From Virgibacillus necropolis (GTDB lineage Bacteria > Bacillota > Bacilli > Bacillales > Amphibacillaceae): a stretch of 64,000 nucleotides of DNA. The stretch is from the NCBI RefSeq assembly GCF_002224365.1, contig NZ_CP022437.1, positions 496,001 to 560,000 of the forward strand. Direction: 5' to 3'. The translations under genes were made by a program, and so were the position numbers. The notes under the pieces were generated by a model. That model made no database searches, was not told the DNA's origin, and was given only the letters and a program-made list of their open reading frames with translations. Positions 1 to 9,235 of the stretch are shown here, one piece after another (the first letter of the stretch is position 1; each line of letters starts with the position of its first letter).

Positions 1-1034
1 GCCATTAATTGACGCCACATTTCAGAACGTGCAAATCCACCAGTTGCCTGAATTTTTTGGGGCTCATCAGTCAATTCCTCAAGCGCCAATAAAACGGTGA
101 ACAAGTTATAAATAATTCCTTCTAGTACCGCGCGAATCATGTGTTCCTTTTTGTGATGAATACTTAGACCGAAAAAGGAACCACGAGCATTTGCATTCCA
201 TAATGGGGCCCGCTTACCGGTCATATATGGGTGGAAGATTAAACCGTCTGATCCGGGGTTTATGCCAGCTGCAATCCGAGTTAACACATCGTATGGATCA
301 ATTCCTAATCGTTTTGCTGTTTCTACCTCAGAAGCAGCCAATTCATCACGTAACCACCGTAAAATAATCCCCCCATTATTTACTGGTCCCCCAATGATCC
401 AATGGTTTTCGGTTAATGCATAACAAAAAATTCTACCCTTTGGATCTGTCCGAGGTCGATCTGATACCGTACGTATTGCACCGCTTGTCCCAATTGTAAC
501 AGCGATAACACCTGGTTCAATTGCGTTCACACCAAGGTTTGATAAAACACCATCACTTGCACCAATAATAAAAGGAACTTCACCACGGAATCCAATATAG
601 GAATGGTAGTATTCCTTTATCACTTTCAGTTGATGTGTAGTTGGAACGAGCGTAGATGATTGATCGGAGGTAATTCCAGCTAATATAAGTGCTTCCTTGT
701 CCCAATCTAATGTTTTAAGATTCATTAAGCCAGTAGCAGATGCAATCGAATGGTCAATCACATATTCACCAAAAAGTTTGTAAAAAACATATTCTTTAAT
801 TGAGATGAATTTTGCCGCTTTAGCAAAGACGGCTGGTTGTTCATCTCGCATCCAGACTAACTTTGCGAGTGGTGACATAGGGTGGATTGGTGTTCCAGTA
901 CGTAAATAGATTTCGTGCCCATTATGCTTGTCTTTGATTTGTTGTGCATGTTTTGCACTACGAGTATCTGCCCAAGTAATACTGTTGGTGAGTGGATTAT
1001 TTTCTGCATCAACTGTAATCAGGCTATGCATTGC
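1..1034 (-). pseudogene. gntK: gluconokinase, 5'-truncated (and cut by window edge)
   Basis: FGGY-family carbohydrate kinase that would phosphorylate gluconate to 6-phosphogluconate. The reverse strand reads continuously from an AMHSLI segment (about residue 80 of a normal ~510-residue GntK), through TWADTRS, the GTSGAIR phosphate-binding motif and GGPVNNGG, to ATGGFARSEMWRQL at the left edge. The first ~80 residues, including the N-terminal phosphate-binding loop, are absent. Upstream of the AMHS codons the sequence switches abruptly at 1031-1036 to the 3' part of gnd on the opposite strand, so no start codon or RBS exists. The visible part has no internal stop. I infer a recent inactivation by rearrangement. 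The C-terminal end lies outside the window. Confidence 0.85.
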
Positions 1035-1035
1035 A

Positions 1036-1729
1036 GGTAAATGGACAGTTGAAACAGCACTTGAGTTTCAAGTTGCAGCACCTGTTATCGCATTGTCACT
1101 CATGGTGCGCTACCGATCGCAAGAAGATGATACATTCTCAGGAAAAGTTGTCGCAGCACTACGCAACGAATTTAGAGGAAATGATGTTGTGAAGAAATAA
1201 ATTATTTCTACACAACATCATTTAACAACGATGCTTGGTTTAATGGTGGTACGAGCGGAGGTACTGACGGCGCTCGCGAGGGGGCATGTACGATGATTGG
1301 GGGTGATCCTGAAAAGTTTGCTGAAATTGAGCAAATTTTTGAAGACGTTTCCATCCAAAATGGTTATCTTTATACAACAGTCAAAGAAATAAATTCCTTT
1401 TTCCTTTAATGTAGAGGCACGTCGTAAGGTATCTTTATAGTTAGAATTCCCGCCATCGATAAGAATGTCTCCGCTTGATAGTAATGGAGTTAATTCATTA
1501 ATTACGGTTTCCGTAACATCACCCGCAGGAACCATCAACCAAATCGTACGAGGTATTGGTAGCTTCTCGACAACTGTTGATAAAGATGTTTCAAACTGGA
1601 GATTTTCATGAGTAAATTCATTTGATAGTGTAGCGTTCGTATCATAACCGACTACTTCATGGTTATGATCCAGTAAATTAATGATAGATTGAGTCCCATT
1701 TTTCCTAAACCTACTATTCCTATATCCAT
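1036..1729 (-). pseudogene. gnd: 6-phosphogluconate dehydrogenase (short YqeC/GndA type), scrambled remnant
   Basis: Three pieces of one decarboxylating 6-phosphogluconate dehydrogenase gene. The 5' piece is on the minus strand from an ATG at 1729, behind an AGGAGGAC ribosome binding site: it starts MDIGIVGLGKMG, suffers a frameshift around 1685-1692, then continues with VPAGDVTETVINEL and DGGNSNYKDTLRRAS to IYFFD at about 1378. The middle piece (about 1245-1372) lies on the PLUS strand (GGTSGGTDGAREGAC, MIGGDPEKF, NGYLYT). The C-terminal piece (1036-1200) is also on the plus strand (GKWTVETALE, DDTFSGKVVAALRNEF, natural stop). About 80 central residues are missing. Each plus-strand piece sits in the expected order for a minus-strand gene but is individually inverted. 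The gene cannot make product. Confidence 0.87.
1179..1223. repeat. 22-bp inverted repeat at the gnd 3' end
   Basis: AAATGATGTTGTGAAGAAATAA (1179-1200) is followed after one base by its reverse complement with a single mismatch (1202-1223). The left arm is the last codons and stop of gnd; the right arm is an inverted copy of it. It marks the joint between the two inverted gnd fragments. Confidence 0.85.
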
Positions 1730-1884
1730 ATTGTCCTCCTTGTTTAAAGGAATATTTTTTCTTATAAATTATATTATATAAAATAATTTTCCGTAATCAA
1801 TACATTTTTACACACAGAGAATGAAAAAAAATTTCTTTTCTTATATACTTGGTAGTGTAGCCTATATAGCAAGGAGCATGCGAC
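1730..1884. promoter_or_regulatory. divergent gnd / rpiR intergenic region
   Basis: AT-rich 155-bp region between the dead gnd start and the RpiR regulator. It holds the gnd RBS (1731-1740) and the regulator's AAGGAG (1870-1875), with a TATACT candidate -10 near 1844-1849. Operators for the RpiR protein would be expected here; I cannot define one convincingly. Confidence 0.4.
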
Positions 1885-2739
1885 ATGGTCAATGAAAACC
1901 AACATGGATTAGCGAGTATACGGAGTAATTATGGGAAGTTTAGCAAGAAGGAAAAGAAGATTGCTGATTATATACTAGCAAACCCACAGCAAATTATTCA
2001 TCACACGATAAATCAAGTTTCCGAAGATCTAGAAATAGCAGACTCGACAGTATTCCGTTTTTGCCAACGGATTGGCTTCAAAGGCTATCAAGCTTTCAAA
2101 ATTGCCCTTGCGGCTGAGATTGTGACACCGATGAAAGATATTCATGAAAAAATCAATGACGGGGATAGTGTTGCGACAGTTTCGGAAAAAGTTTTCCGTT
2201 CCAATATGAAAACACTAGAAGATACGTTGCATATATTAGACGGAAATGCACTAGAACAGGCAGTCCATGCCATTTTACAAGCAGAAAAAGTTGAGTTTTA
2301 CGGTAATGGCGGATCTGCTTTGGTGGCGCTAGATGCCTATCATAAATTTATTCGAAGCGGTTTACACGTTAGCTCAAATCTTGATTCACATATGCAGCTC
2401 ATGTCAGCTTCACAGCTAAGGAAAAAGGATGTTGCAGTATTGATATCCCATTCAGGTTCTACAAAGGATCTACTCGATGTATTGCAAGTACTTAAGAAAA
2501 ATGACGTGCAAACGATTAGTATATCGAATTTTGCCAAGTCACCATTGACGAAAGAAGTAGATATTTCGCTATATACAATTGCTGAAGAAACAGACTTTCG
2601 TTCAGAAGCACTATCATCAAGGATTGCTCAGCTTAGTATTGTTGATGCACTGTATACCAATGTAATGATTGCCAAAAAAGAAGAGGGTAAGAAAGCAATT
2701 AGTAACATGCGCAAAGCAATATCATTAAAGCGATTATAA
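1885..2739 (+). CDS. MurR/RpiR family transcriptional regulator (HTH + SIS)
   Basis: DNA-binding regulator that senses a phosphosugar. The 284-residue protein has the RpiR-type N-terminal helix-turn-helix (about residues 8-80; NQVSEDLEIADSTVFRFCQRIGF is the recognition region) and a C-terminal SIS sugar-phosphate domain (about 125-255; FYGNGGSALVALDAYHKF, then SHSGSTKDLL). The start follows AAGGAG by about nine bases. It is divergent from the broken gnd-gntK pair, which suggests it once controlled gluconate use through 6-phosphogluconate or a related ligand; that is inference from position. The reading frame is intact, so the regulator has outlived its probable targets, or it has other targets elsewhere. 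A weak ATG-independent promoter context (TATACT near 1844) lies upstream. Confidence 0.85.
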   Translation: MVNENQHGLASIRSNYGKFSKKEKKIADYILANPQQIIHHTINQVSEDLEIADSTVFRFCQRIGFKGYQAFKIALAAEIVTPMKDIHEKINDGDSVATVSEKVFRSNMKTLEDTLHILDGNALEQAVHAILQAEKVEFYGNGGSALVALDAYHKFIRSGLHVSSNLDSHMQLMSASQLRKKDVAVLISHSGSTKDLLDVLQVLKKNDVQTISISNFAKSPLTKEVDISLYTIAEETDFRSEALSSRIAQLSIVDALYTNVMIAKKEEGKKAISNMRKAISLKRL

Positions 2740-2842
2740 AGTTTTAGAGGGGGGACTGTTCCCAGTTTTAATCCAATCCATTCCCATTATTCCTTAGCTC
2801 ATGTATACTTGTATTTCGAGTACCGAAGAAAGGGAGACATTC

Positions 2843-4039
2843 ATGAGCACTGAATTAACCGCGACTAAAACAACTAAGTTGCCAGATAAAATATGGACAC
2901 GGGATTTTGTTCTTATTTGTGTGGCTAACTTCTTTATTTTTCTTGGATTCCAAATGACACTTCCCACAATACCGCTTTTTGTAAAAGAGCTTGGTGGAAG
3001 TGATCAATTAATTGGACTTATTACTGGTATTTTTACATTTTCTGCTTTGCTTTTGAGACCTTATGCAGGCCATGCATTAGAATCAAAAGGCAGACGCTTT
3101 GTCTATATGATTGGGCTCGCAATATTTGTACTTTCTGTCGGTTCCTACGCATTTGTTGCGAGTATTTTCTTTTTATTTATCATGCGGATGGTACAAGGTA
3201 TTGGTTGGGGGTTTTCAACAACAGCCACGGGAACCATTGCAACAGATTTGATTCCGTCAAAGCGCAGGGGCGAAGGGATGGGTTATTTCGGTTTATCTGG
3301 TAACTTAGCATTAGCCTTTGGTCCTACTCTCGGATTAACACTTGTCGGAGTCATATCATTTAAGTCATTATTTATGATCTGTGCGGCACTTGGGTTAGTA
3401 GCATTTTTACTATCTTCTACGATTCGTTATAAAAAGGTGGAACAATCGCCAAATAAAACAACCACTGTTAAATTTGATATCTTTGAAAAAACAGCAATCC
3501 AGCCATCATTGTTATTATTTTTTATTACGGTTACATTCGGTGGAATTGCATCATTTCTTCCATTATATGCGACGGAAAAGGGCATTCCGGGGATTGAATC
3601 CTATTTCTTAGTTTTTGCGATATTCCTAATGATATCTCGTATTTTTGCTGGAAAAATTTACGACGCTAAAGGGCATATTTACGTTTTTATTCCTGGAACT
3701 TTATTAATATTCGGTTCCATGCTATTACTTTCATGGCTACCAAGCACACTGGTTATGCTGATCGCTGGCGGAATGTATGGTTTAGGCTTTGGTAGTGTTC
3801 AACCAGCATTACAGGCATGGGCGGTTGATAAGGCTGCCGATAATCGAAAGGGAATGGCTAATGCAACCTTTTTCTCCTTTTTCGATTTAGGGGTTGGATT
3901 AGGTGCAATTTGTTTTGGCCAATTAGCCTTTATGTATGATTATAGTGTCATTTACACTACTTCAGCTGGTTCAGTTTTGCTGTCTATCTGCTTGTATATT
4001 TATTTACTTATAAAATCAAAAAATAAAGTTGCGCACTAA
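2843..4039 (+). CDS. MFS transporter, drug/metabolite exporter type
   Basis: Major facilitator superfamily membrane protein of 398 residues with 12 predicted hydrophobic segments. It carries the MFS signature region between TM2 and TM3 (RPYAGHALESKGRRF) and a second-half equivalent (RIFAGKIYDAKG). I chose the ATG at 2843 because AGGGAG lies eight bases upstream; an in-frame ATG at 2801 adds 14 residues without an RBS. TATACT at about 2804-2809 could be the promoter. It resembles the YfkF/YdeR-like exporters of Bacillaceae that start with FVLICVANFFIFLGFQM. Substrate cannot be told. Stands alone, with no terminator recognised directly behind it. Confidence 0.85.
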   Translation: MSTELTATKTTKLPDKIWTRDFVLICVANFFIFLGFQMTLPTIPLFVKELGGSDQLIGLITGIFTFSALLLRPYAGHALESKGRRFVYMIGLAIFVLSVGSYAFVASIFFLFIMRMVQGIGWGFSTTATGTIATDLIPSKRRGEGMGYFGLSGNLALAFGPTLGLTLVGVISFKSLFMICAALGLVAFLLSSTIRYKKVEQSPNKTTTVKFDIFEKTAIQPSLLLFFITVTFGGIASFLPLYATEKGIPGIESYFLVFAIFLMISRIFAGKIYDAKGHIYVFIPGTLLIFGSMLLLSWLPSTLVMLIAGGMYGLGFGSVQPALQAWAVDKAADNRKGMANATFFSFFDLGVGLGAICFGQLAFMYDYSVIYTTSAGSVLLSICLYIYLLIKSKNKVAH

Positions 4040-4224
4040 TCATAAGGATTCGAGTATAATGCCACAAAATCGCGCAGCAAGGATTGAAAAATTAGTGTGC
4101 CCGATTGATTTGGAGTATAATGTTGATCTGAGTTAAAGCAAAAATGTACTTGATTTAGTTTAAAAAGATCGATATGTTGTATACAATATAAGTAATGATA
4201 ACAAGAAGGTAGGGTTAACCTGAT

Positions 4225-7200
4225 TTGAAAAGCTATGATATTTTCCATATGCAACGATTATTTCCTTCCCAAGTATATGAACGAGGTCTAGAATATTTTC
4301 ATCAGGGAAGGGTAACTGAATTATTATACGATATTAATTTTCATGTATGGACGGCAACGGTTTATGGAAGTGAAAGTTACTTTGTGGAAGTGAATACAAA
4401 AAGGTGGCCGCATGAGCTTTCAGATGCCTATTGCGATTGCCCAGCGTTTAAAACCTATAATCAATGTAAGCATATAGTTGCGGTGTTATTTGCAATTGGT
4501 AAAAGGCATAAGGAACAGGGAGTTTTTCGTCAAGTGGATAAATTTCAAAAGACAAAGGATTTTATTCAATCAATTACGGATATACAACAACAAAAGCGTG
4601 CAAGTAGCCTAAGTATCAATCGTCAACAATTACAGGTAGAGTATGTTTGTAAGTGGACATATAATGATACATTATTTCTTGAACTTAAAGTAGGAGAAAA
4701 GCGTCGTTTAGTTGTAAAAGATATACACGCATTCCTGCAGGATGTATTTCAAGAGCGAGAGCATTTTTTTACGAAAACATTCACCTATAATCCAGAACTG
4801 CATTATTTTGATGCAGAGGATCTAGAATTATTTGAATCAATCATGTCCATCGTACAAAATGAACGGCTATACGACGGTCATTCATTATATCGCTATCAAT
4901 CACATATTTCAGAAGGGCGCTCCATTTCTATTTCTCCATTGCTAGCAAAACCTTTATTAAAAAAATTGGTCGAACGGGACTTTATTGTGGACACTGAACG
5001 AGACGTTTTTCGTGACATTTCAATTGTGGAAGATGAACTTCCTTATGAATTTAAACTAGAAAAAAACAACAAGGAGCTTGCGCTTGCAGTAAAGGGGATG
5101 CAGGATGCCATTTATTTTACCAAGTATGAATTGATGTTTGATACTGGGACTTTTTACTTTCCAAAAAAAGATCAGGTACCAATGCTTGAGCAGGTAAGTG
5201 AAATTTCTAGGGATAACCCAAATCTACCAATTCCAGCCGATCAAGCGGATGTATTTTTATCTGAAGTTGTACCATCACTAAAAAAGGTCGGTGATGTACA
5301 AATATCTGAAAGTGTAGCATCCGAGATAATTCAAGTTCCACTCAAGGCAAAACTTTATATTGATTTAAAGGCAGATTGGATTACTGGAAGATTGGAATAT
5401 CACTATGGGGCGTATCAAGTAGATCCGTTTAATGGAAAAAAAGAAGAGGACGTCTTGATCATTCGAGATGTAGAAAAAGAACAACAAATCATGCAGCTAA
5501 TTGAGCATGCGAATTTTCACTTTAATGGAAAAGAATTATACATTGATGCAGACGAGGAAATGTTGTATGAATTTTTATACGATGTGCTTCCAATGTTTGA
5601 ATCGTATGTAGATCTTTTTCTTACCTCAGATTTACGAAAGTTTTATATGGAGAACGAACCAATTCCAAGTACAAGTGTGCGACTGGAATCATCGAACAAC
5701 CTACTAGAAATTGGTTTTAGTATTGACGGAATAAATGATAATGAAATTAACCAAATCCTTAACGCCGTTCTAGAGAAAAAGCGCTATTATCGTATGGACA
5801 GTGGGGCATTATTATCACTTGAGAGCGATGAATTCACATCGATTCAAGAGTTAATGTCTGAACTAGATTTGAAAAAGATAGATATACAAGACGGAAGTGT
5901 TCAGTTACCTGCATACAGAGGTGCACAGGTCGACGCCCTTATTGAAACGAAAAAAAATTATGATCCTACGTTTCGAAAACTTTTGCATCATCTAAAATCA
6001 CCAGAAGAACAGGTTTATGAGATACCAGACAATTTACAAGCTTCCCTGCGCAATTATCAAGAGACCGGATTCCAGTGGTTTAAATCGTTAAGTAGCTATC
6101 ACTTAGGTGGTATATTGGCAGATGATATGGGACTTGGAAAGACCATCCAAAGTATTACATATTTGCTGTCATTAAAACAGGATTTACCGCATTTAATTGT
6201 GGCGCCTTCATCTGTTCTATACAATTGGAAAAATGAGTGTGAAAAATTCGCACCAGACTTGCGAGTCCGTGTAATCGCAGGTAGCCCGTTAGAACGCGCA
6301 GCAATGATTGACGCAAATACAGGGGATGAAGTTTGGATTACGTCCTATGCAACATTACGGCAAGACATCGCATTATACCAAGACATAACATTTCACACCC
6401 TGATTTTAGATGAAGCACAATATATTAAAAACTATGTAACGAAAACATCACGTGCAATCCGGGAAATTAAGGCGGGGCATCGCTTTGCACTTAGTGGCAC
6501 ACCAATTGAAAATTCAATCGATGAACTGTGGGCAATTTTCCAAGTTATTTTACCAGGATTAATGCCTAATCAACGGAATTTTAAACAGTTGGCTCATTCT
6601 AAAATTGCTATGCTAACAAAACCATTTATTTTACGCCGATTGAAAAAAGATGTATTAAAAGAGCTGCCAGACAAAATTGAGTCGGTCCACGTATCAGAAC
6701 TAACCAAACAACAAAAAGAATTATATGTGGGATATTTACGTGAACTACAACAGGAGACAGCGCAATCCTTAAGCAATCAGGATTTTAATAAAAACCGGAT
6801 GAAAATATTAGCAGGTCTAACCAGATTGCGACAAATTTGCTGTCATCCGTCTTTATTTATTGAAAACTATGAAGGAAAATCAGGTAAGTTAGAACAATTA
6901 ATGGAAACAGTCAACAATGCTGTAGCAAATGGGAAGCGGATGTTGATATTTTCTCAGTTTACAAGCATGCATGAAATCATTAAGAAAAAGCTAGAAGAAG
7001 ATGGGATTAGCTACTTTTATTTACATGGTCAAACGCCATCACAGGAACGTGTTCAGATGAGTGAAAGCTTTAATAATGGAGAAAAAAGTGTATTCCTTAT
7101 CTCATTAAAAGCGGGAGGAACAGGGCTTAACTTAACAGGAGCAGATACTGTCATTTTATATGATTTATGGTGGAATCCTGCCGTAGAGGATCAAGCTACT

Positions 7201-7392
7201 GGTCGAGCCCATCGCTTTGGACAGAAAAATGTCGTTCAAGTAATACGTATGGTCACAAAAGGAACCATTGAGGATAAAATTTTTGCCCTTCAGCAAAAGA
7301 AACGTGAATTAATTGATCAAGTGATTCAGCCAGGAGAGCAAATGCTTTCAAGCCTTAGCGAAAGTGATATACGTGAATTACTAAGTTTATAA
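4225..7392 (+). CDS. SWIM zinc finger + SNF2-family DEAD-like helicase
   Basis: Swi2/Snf2 ATPase of 1055 residues, probably a double-stranded DNA translocase or nucleoprotein remodeller. Residues 70-83 form a SWIM zinc-binding motif (C70, C72, C81, H83; CxCx8CxH). The SNF2 N-terminal lobe has motif I DDMGLGKT (about 633-640), motif II DEAQ (729-732) and SGTPIEN; the helicase C lobe has SLKAGGTGLNLT and the RAHRFGQ motif VI. Start is TTG at 4225 behind AAGGTAGGG (4206-4214); an ATG at 4249 is possible but has no RBS. Orthologous in layout to B. subtilis YwqA, but somewhat longer through the middle linker (about 120-600), which has no recognised domain. It is followed by a strong hairpin. Confidence 0.92.
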   Translation: MKSYDIFHMQRLFPSQVYERGLEYFHQGRVTELLYDINFHVWTATVYGSESYFVEVNTKRWPHELSDAYCDCPAFKTYNQCKHIVAVLFAIGKRHKEQGVFRQVDKFQKTKDFIQSITDIQQQKRASSLSINRQQLQVEYVCKWTYNDTLFLELKVGEKRRLVVKDIHAFLQDVFQEREHFFTKTFTYNPELHYFDAEDLELFESIMSIVQNERLYDGHSLYRYQSHISEGRSISISPLLAKPLLKKLVERDFIVDTERDVFRDISIVEDELPYEFKLEKNNKELALAVKGMQDAIYFTKYELMFDTGTFYFPKKDQVPMLEQVSEISRDNPNLPIPADQADVFLSEVVPSLKKVGDVQISESVASEIIQVPLKAKLYIDLKADWITGRLEYHYGAYQVDPFNGKKEEDVLIIRDVEKEQQIMQLIEHANFHFNGKELYIDADEEMLYEFLYDVLPMFESYVDLFLTSDLRKFYMENEPIPSTSVRLESSNNLLEIGFSIDGINDNEINQILNAVLEKKRYYRMDSGALLSLESDEFTSIQELMSELDLKKIDIQDGSVQLPAYRGAQVDALIETKKNYDPTFRKLLHHLKSPEEQVYEIPDNLQASLRNYQETGFQWFKSLSSYHLGGILADDMGLGKTIQSITYLLSLKQDLPHLIVAPSSVLYNWKNECEKFAPDLRVRVIAGSPLERAAMIDANTGDEVWITSYATLRQDIALYQDITFHTLILDEAQYIKNYVTKTSRAIREIKAGHRFALSGTPIENSIDELWAIFQVILPGLMPNQRNFKQLAHSKIAMLTKPFILRRLKKDVLKELPDKIESVHVSELTKQQKELYVGYLRELQQETAQSLSNQDFNKNRMKILAGLTRLRQICCHPSLFIENYEGKSGKLEQLMETVNNAVANGKRMLIFSQFTSMHEIIKKKLEEDGISYFYLHGQTPSQERVQMSESFNNGEKSVFLISLKAGGTGLNLTGADTVILYDLWWNPAVEDQATGRAHRFGQKNVVQVIRMVTKGTIEDKIFALQQKKRELIDQVIQPGEQMLSSLSESDIRELLSL

Positions 7393-7404
7393 TTTGTTTG
7401 ATTA

Positions 7405-7432
7405 CCCCATGAGCCTAAGCAAGCTCATGGGG
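7405..7432. terminator. strong hairpin after the SNF2 gene
   Basis: CCCCATGAGC / GCTCATGGGG with an eight-base loop, flanked by ATTA and TAAT. The U-tract is weak (ATTTAATC), so termination efficiency is uncertain. Confidence 0.6.
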
Positions 7433-7632
7433 ATTTAATCAGCCTTTGGATGGGAGATAAACTTAGTTGACAATTTAACCAACAGAATGTTACTTTGTAA
7501 TAAACTTTTGTATTTTAATTTACTGAATTATCATAAAAAACCTGCAATTTGTTCGTTTATCTGGTACACTAAACGTAGCAATTTATGGTAGTGGTGTTTG
7601 CTCTTATTAAAGTACAAAAGGGGATGTAACAA

Positions 7633-7785
7633 ATGAAGAAAATTGCAAATGGAATAACGAAATTTTTTGTTGCCAATCTTGCGGTGGTGCTTGCAATTTT
7701 ACTGTTGCCAGTTTTTTTAATCACAGATGATGTTGCTTTATTCGAGCAGATTATGAGTTACCTATTTAATGACAATAAAGGATAA
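7633..7785 (+). CDS. 50-residue predicted membrane peptide
   Basis: Short ORF not recognised as any family. ATG at 7633 is preceded by AAAAGGGG (7614-7621). The peptide starts KKIANGITKFF, has one long hydrophobic helix (about residues 12-32, VANLAVVLAILLLPVFLI) and an acidic, polar tail (DDVALFEQIMSYLFNDNKG). A terminator hairpin with a T-run follows within ten bases of the stop, and about 240 bp of promoter-sized sequence precedes it, so it looks like an independent small gene rather than chance. Type (signal anchor or membrane regulator peptide) is inference; homologues were not searched. Confidence 0.6.
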   Translation: MKKIANGITKFFVANLAVVLAILLLPVFLITDDVALFEQIMSYLFNDNKG

Positions 7786-7790
7786 TACGA

Positions 7791-7818
7791 ATATCCCTTG
7801 AGACAGGGGTATTTTTTT
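7791..7818 (+). terminator. intrinsic terminator of the 50-aa ORF
   Basis: ATATCCC / GGGGTAT stem (one G-U pair) with a run of seven T directly behind it. Confidence 0.7.
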
Positions 7819-7899
7819 GTCAGCGTTCGTAGCTGGATGTCACCGCTTAATTCGATAAATCAACGCTCATCCAAACTTCCCCCAAAACAACAACACATG

Positions 7900-7935
7900 A
7901 AAACAGAGCCAGGTTATCAAACCTAGCTCTGTTTC
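7900..7935 (-). terminator. terminator of the 430-aa regulator gene
   Basis: 15-bp stem AAACAGAGCCAGGTT / AACCTAGCTCTGTTT (one mismatch) just past the stop codon on the minus strand, followed by TTTTC. Confidence 0.75.
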
Positions 7936-7942
7936 ACCATTT

Positions 7943-9235
7943 CTATAACGTTAACTCAAACAGTTTCCGTGGTCGACCCTTAACATATGGTTTTTCTTCA
8001 CCAACAACACGAATTACATCGCCCGCTAAAAGCTTGTGAATGGTACGCTCTGCACTACGCTTTGTCACCTGGTAATAGTTTGATATATCATTTGCAGAGA
8101 AGGCTTCATTATTGCGTAAGTTAATAAAATCAATAAAGTTATAGGATAACTCATTATTTAGTCTAGCTCGGTGAATAAGTGCGTGGTATAACCGTGATGT
8201 GTCGACATGTTTCGCTACGCCAAGAGGTCCGATTGTTTCTTTCCGCTCATTTACGATAAAGCAGCTACTTTCCTCCGAATGATTACATGTTTCAAGTGCA
8301 AGCTTAGCATTATCTTCAGCCTGTTTTGCTGTTAAGCCTAAGCCAAATCCGATTTCTACTGGAATACCTAGTGAACGAGCAATCTCCTGTAATAAGGGGA
8401 AATCGCGGTAATGATTCGTAATATGATCAAGAATGCCCCTTGTACCGAATATAGAAAATTGGTTATCACCATTTGTTAAAACAGAAGAGTAAGTTTGATG
8501 GCCAAATTTTAATAGAATTTTATGAAGCTTAAGAAGCATTTCTTGTGCTGAAATCTCCCCTTGTTGGACAAGAATTTTATCAAAGTCCTTAATTTGAACA
8601 AAACCTGAAACAATTTGTGCGCTCTTGCTTTTGTTTAATGTAGCAATTGACTTTGCTTTTTCAACAGCACGCTCCAGGTTCAATTTTGGAATTAGCATCC
8701 TATTTGTTGGGATGCCTTCATCAATGAGTCTTTGTTCCACTTCCTCAATTGAAGTTAATACATAATCAATCTTTCCTGTTTGATAAAGTTCTTTATGATA
8801 ATGAAAGATTTTGCCGATGTCTAATATAGAATCTTCCCCATAGCTATAGGTATAAATATCCCGATCCTCCATGTTTAATTCACTAATTACTTCCTCAACA
8901 TATTCCTTGTGTAACACATCGATTGATATGCGATCCAGCGCTTGATTGTGATTGTTTCTCAAACGATAAAAGGACGTTAGAATCATATATTCATCAAATG
9001 CCACTTGGACAGCGGGTAAGCGCTTTCTATCAATTTTTTCTTTAGCGTAAAAGTAAGGAAGTGTACCACCAAATAAATAGACGTCGCACATAAAAGCCTT
9101 CTCAATTAAATCAACGTTTTCTACCGCTTTTGAATAGGTGAAAGGGATTATTTCAATATCATCTTGACCCTCTACATAATCATTCATTCGCTTAATTATT
9201 TCTTCCCTACCGAATACCGCAATTTTTATCTTCAT
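7943..9235 (-). CDS. putative transcriptional regulator, cyclase-fold middle domain + C-terminal wHTH
   Basis: A 430-residue protein I cannot name. The N-terminal ~190 residues start KIKIAVFGREE and look like a Rossmann-type or PrpR_N-like sensor. Residues about 205-335 (SGFVQIKDFDKIL, NGDNQFSIFGTRG, VEIGFGLGLTAKQAEDNAKLALE) resemble the GGDEF/GTP-cyclohydrolase-III-like fold but lack a GGDEF signature. The C-terminal 75 residues form a winged helix (FSANDISNYYQVTKRSAERTIHKLLAGDVIR, then a basic VKGRPRKLFEL end). The start codon ATG lies behind AGGTAGG. Monocistronic, closed by its own terminator and divergent from the flavoprotein gene at 9662, which it may regulate. Domain calls are by eye, so function stays open. 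Confidence 0.65.
   Translation of the reverse strand: MKIKIAVFGREEIIKRMNDYVEGQDDIEIIPFTYSKAVENVDLIEKAFMCDVYLFGGTLPYFYAKEKIDRKRLPAVQVAFDEYMILTSFYRLRNNHNQALDRISIDVLHKEYVEEVISELNMEDRDIYTYSYGEDSILDIGKIFHYHKELYQTGKIDYVLTSIEEVEQRLIDEGIPTNRMLIPKLNLERAVEKAKSIATLNKSKSAQIVSGFVQIKDFDKILVQQGEISAQEMLLKLHKILLKFGHQTYSSVLTNGDNQFSIFGTRGILDHITNHYRDFPLLQEIARSLGIPVEIGFGLGLTAKQAEDNAKLALETCNHSEESSCFIVNERKETIGPLGVAKHVDTSRLYHALIHRARLNNELSYNFIDFINLRNNEAFSANDISNYYQVTKRSAERTIHKLLAGDVIRVVGEEKPYVKGRPRKLFELTL

Noticed and set aside
928-1200. 90-codon plus-strand ORF
   Set aside because: Its first third is antisense to gntK and the rest is the C-terminal fragment of gnd; the ATG has no RBS. Treated as part of the gnd remnant.
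1218-1538. 106-codon minus-strand ORF
   Set aside because: It is the frameshifted 5' piece of gnd running into an inverted segment; the tail after IYFFDC is antisense to gnd.
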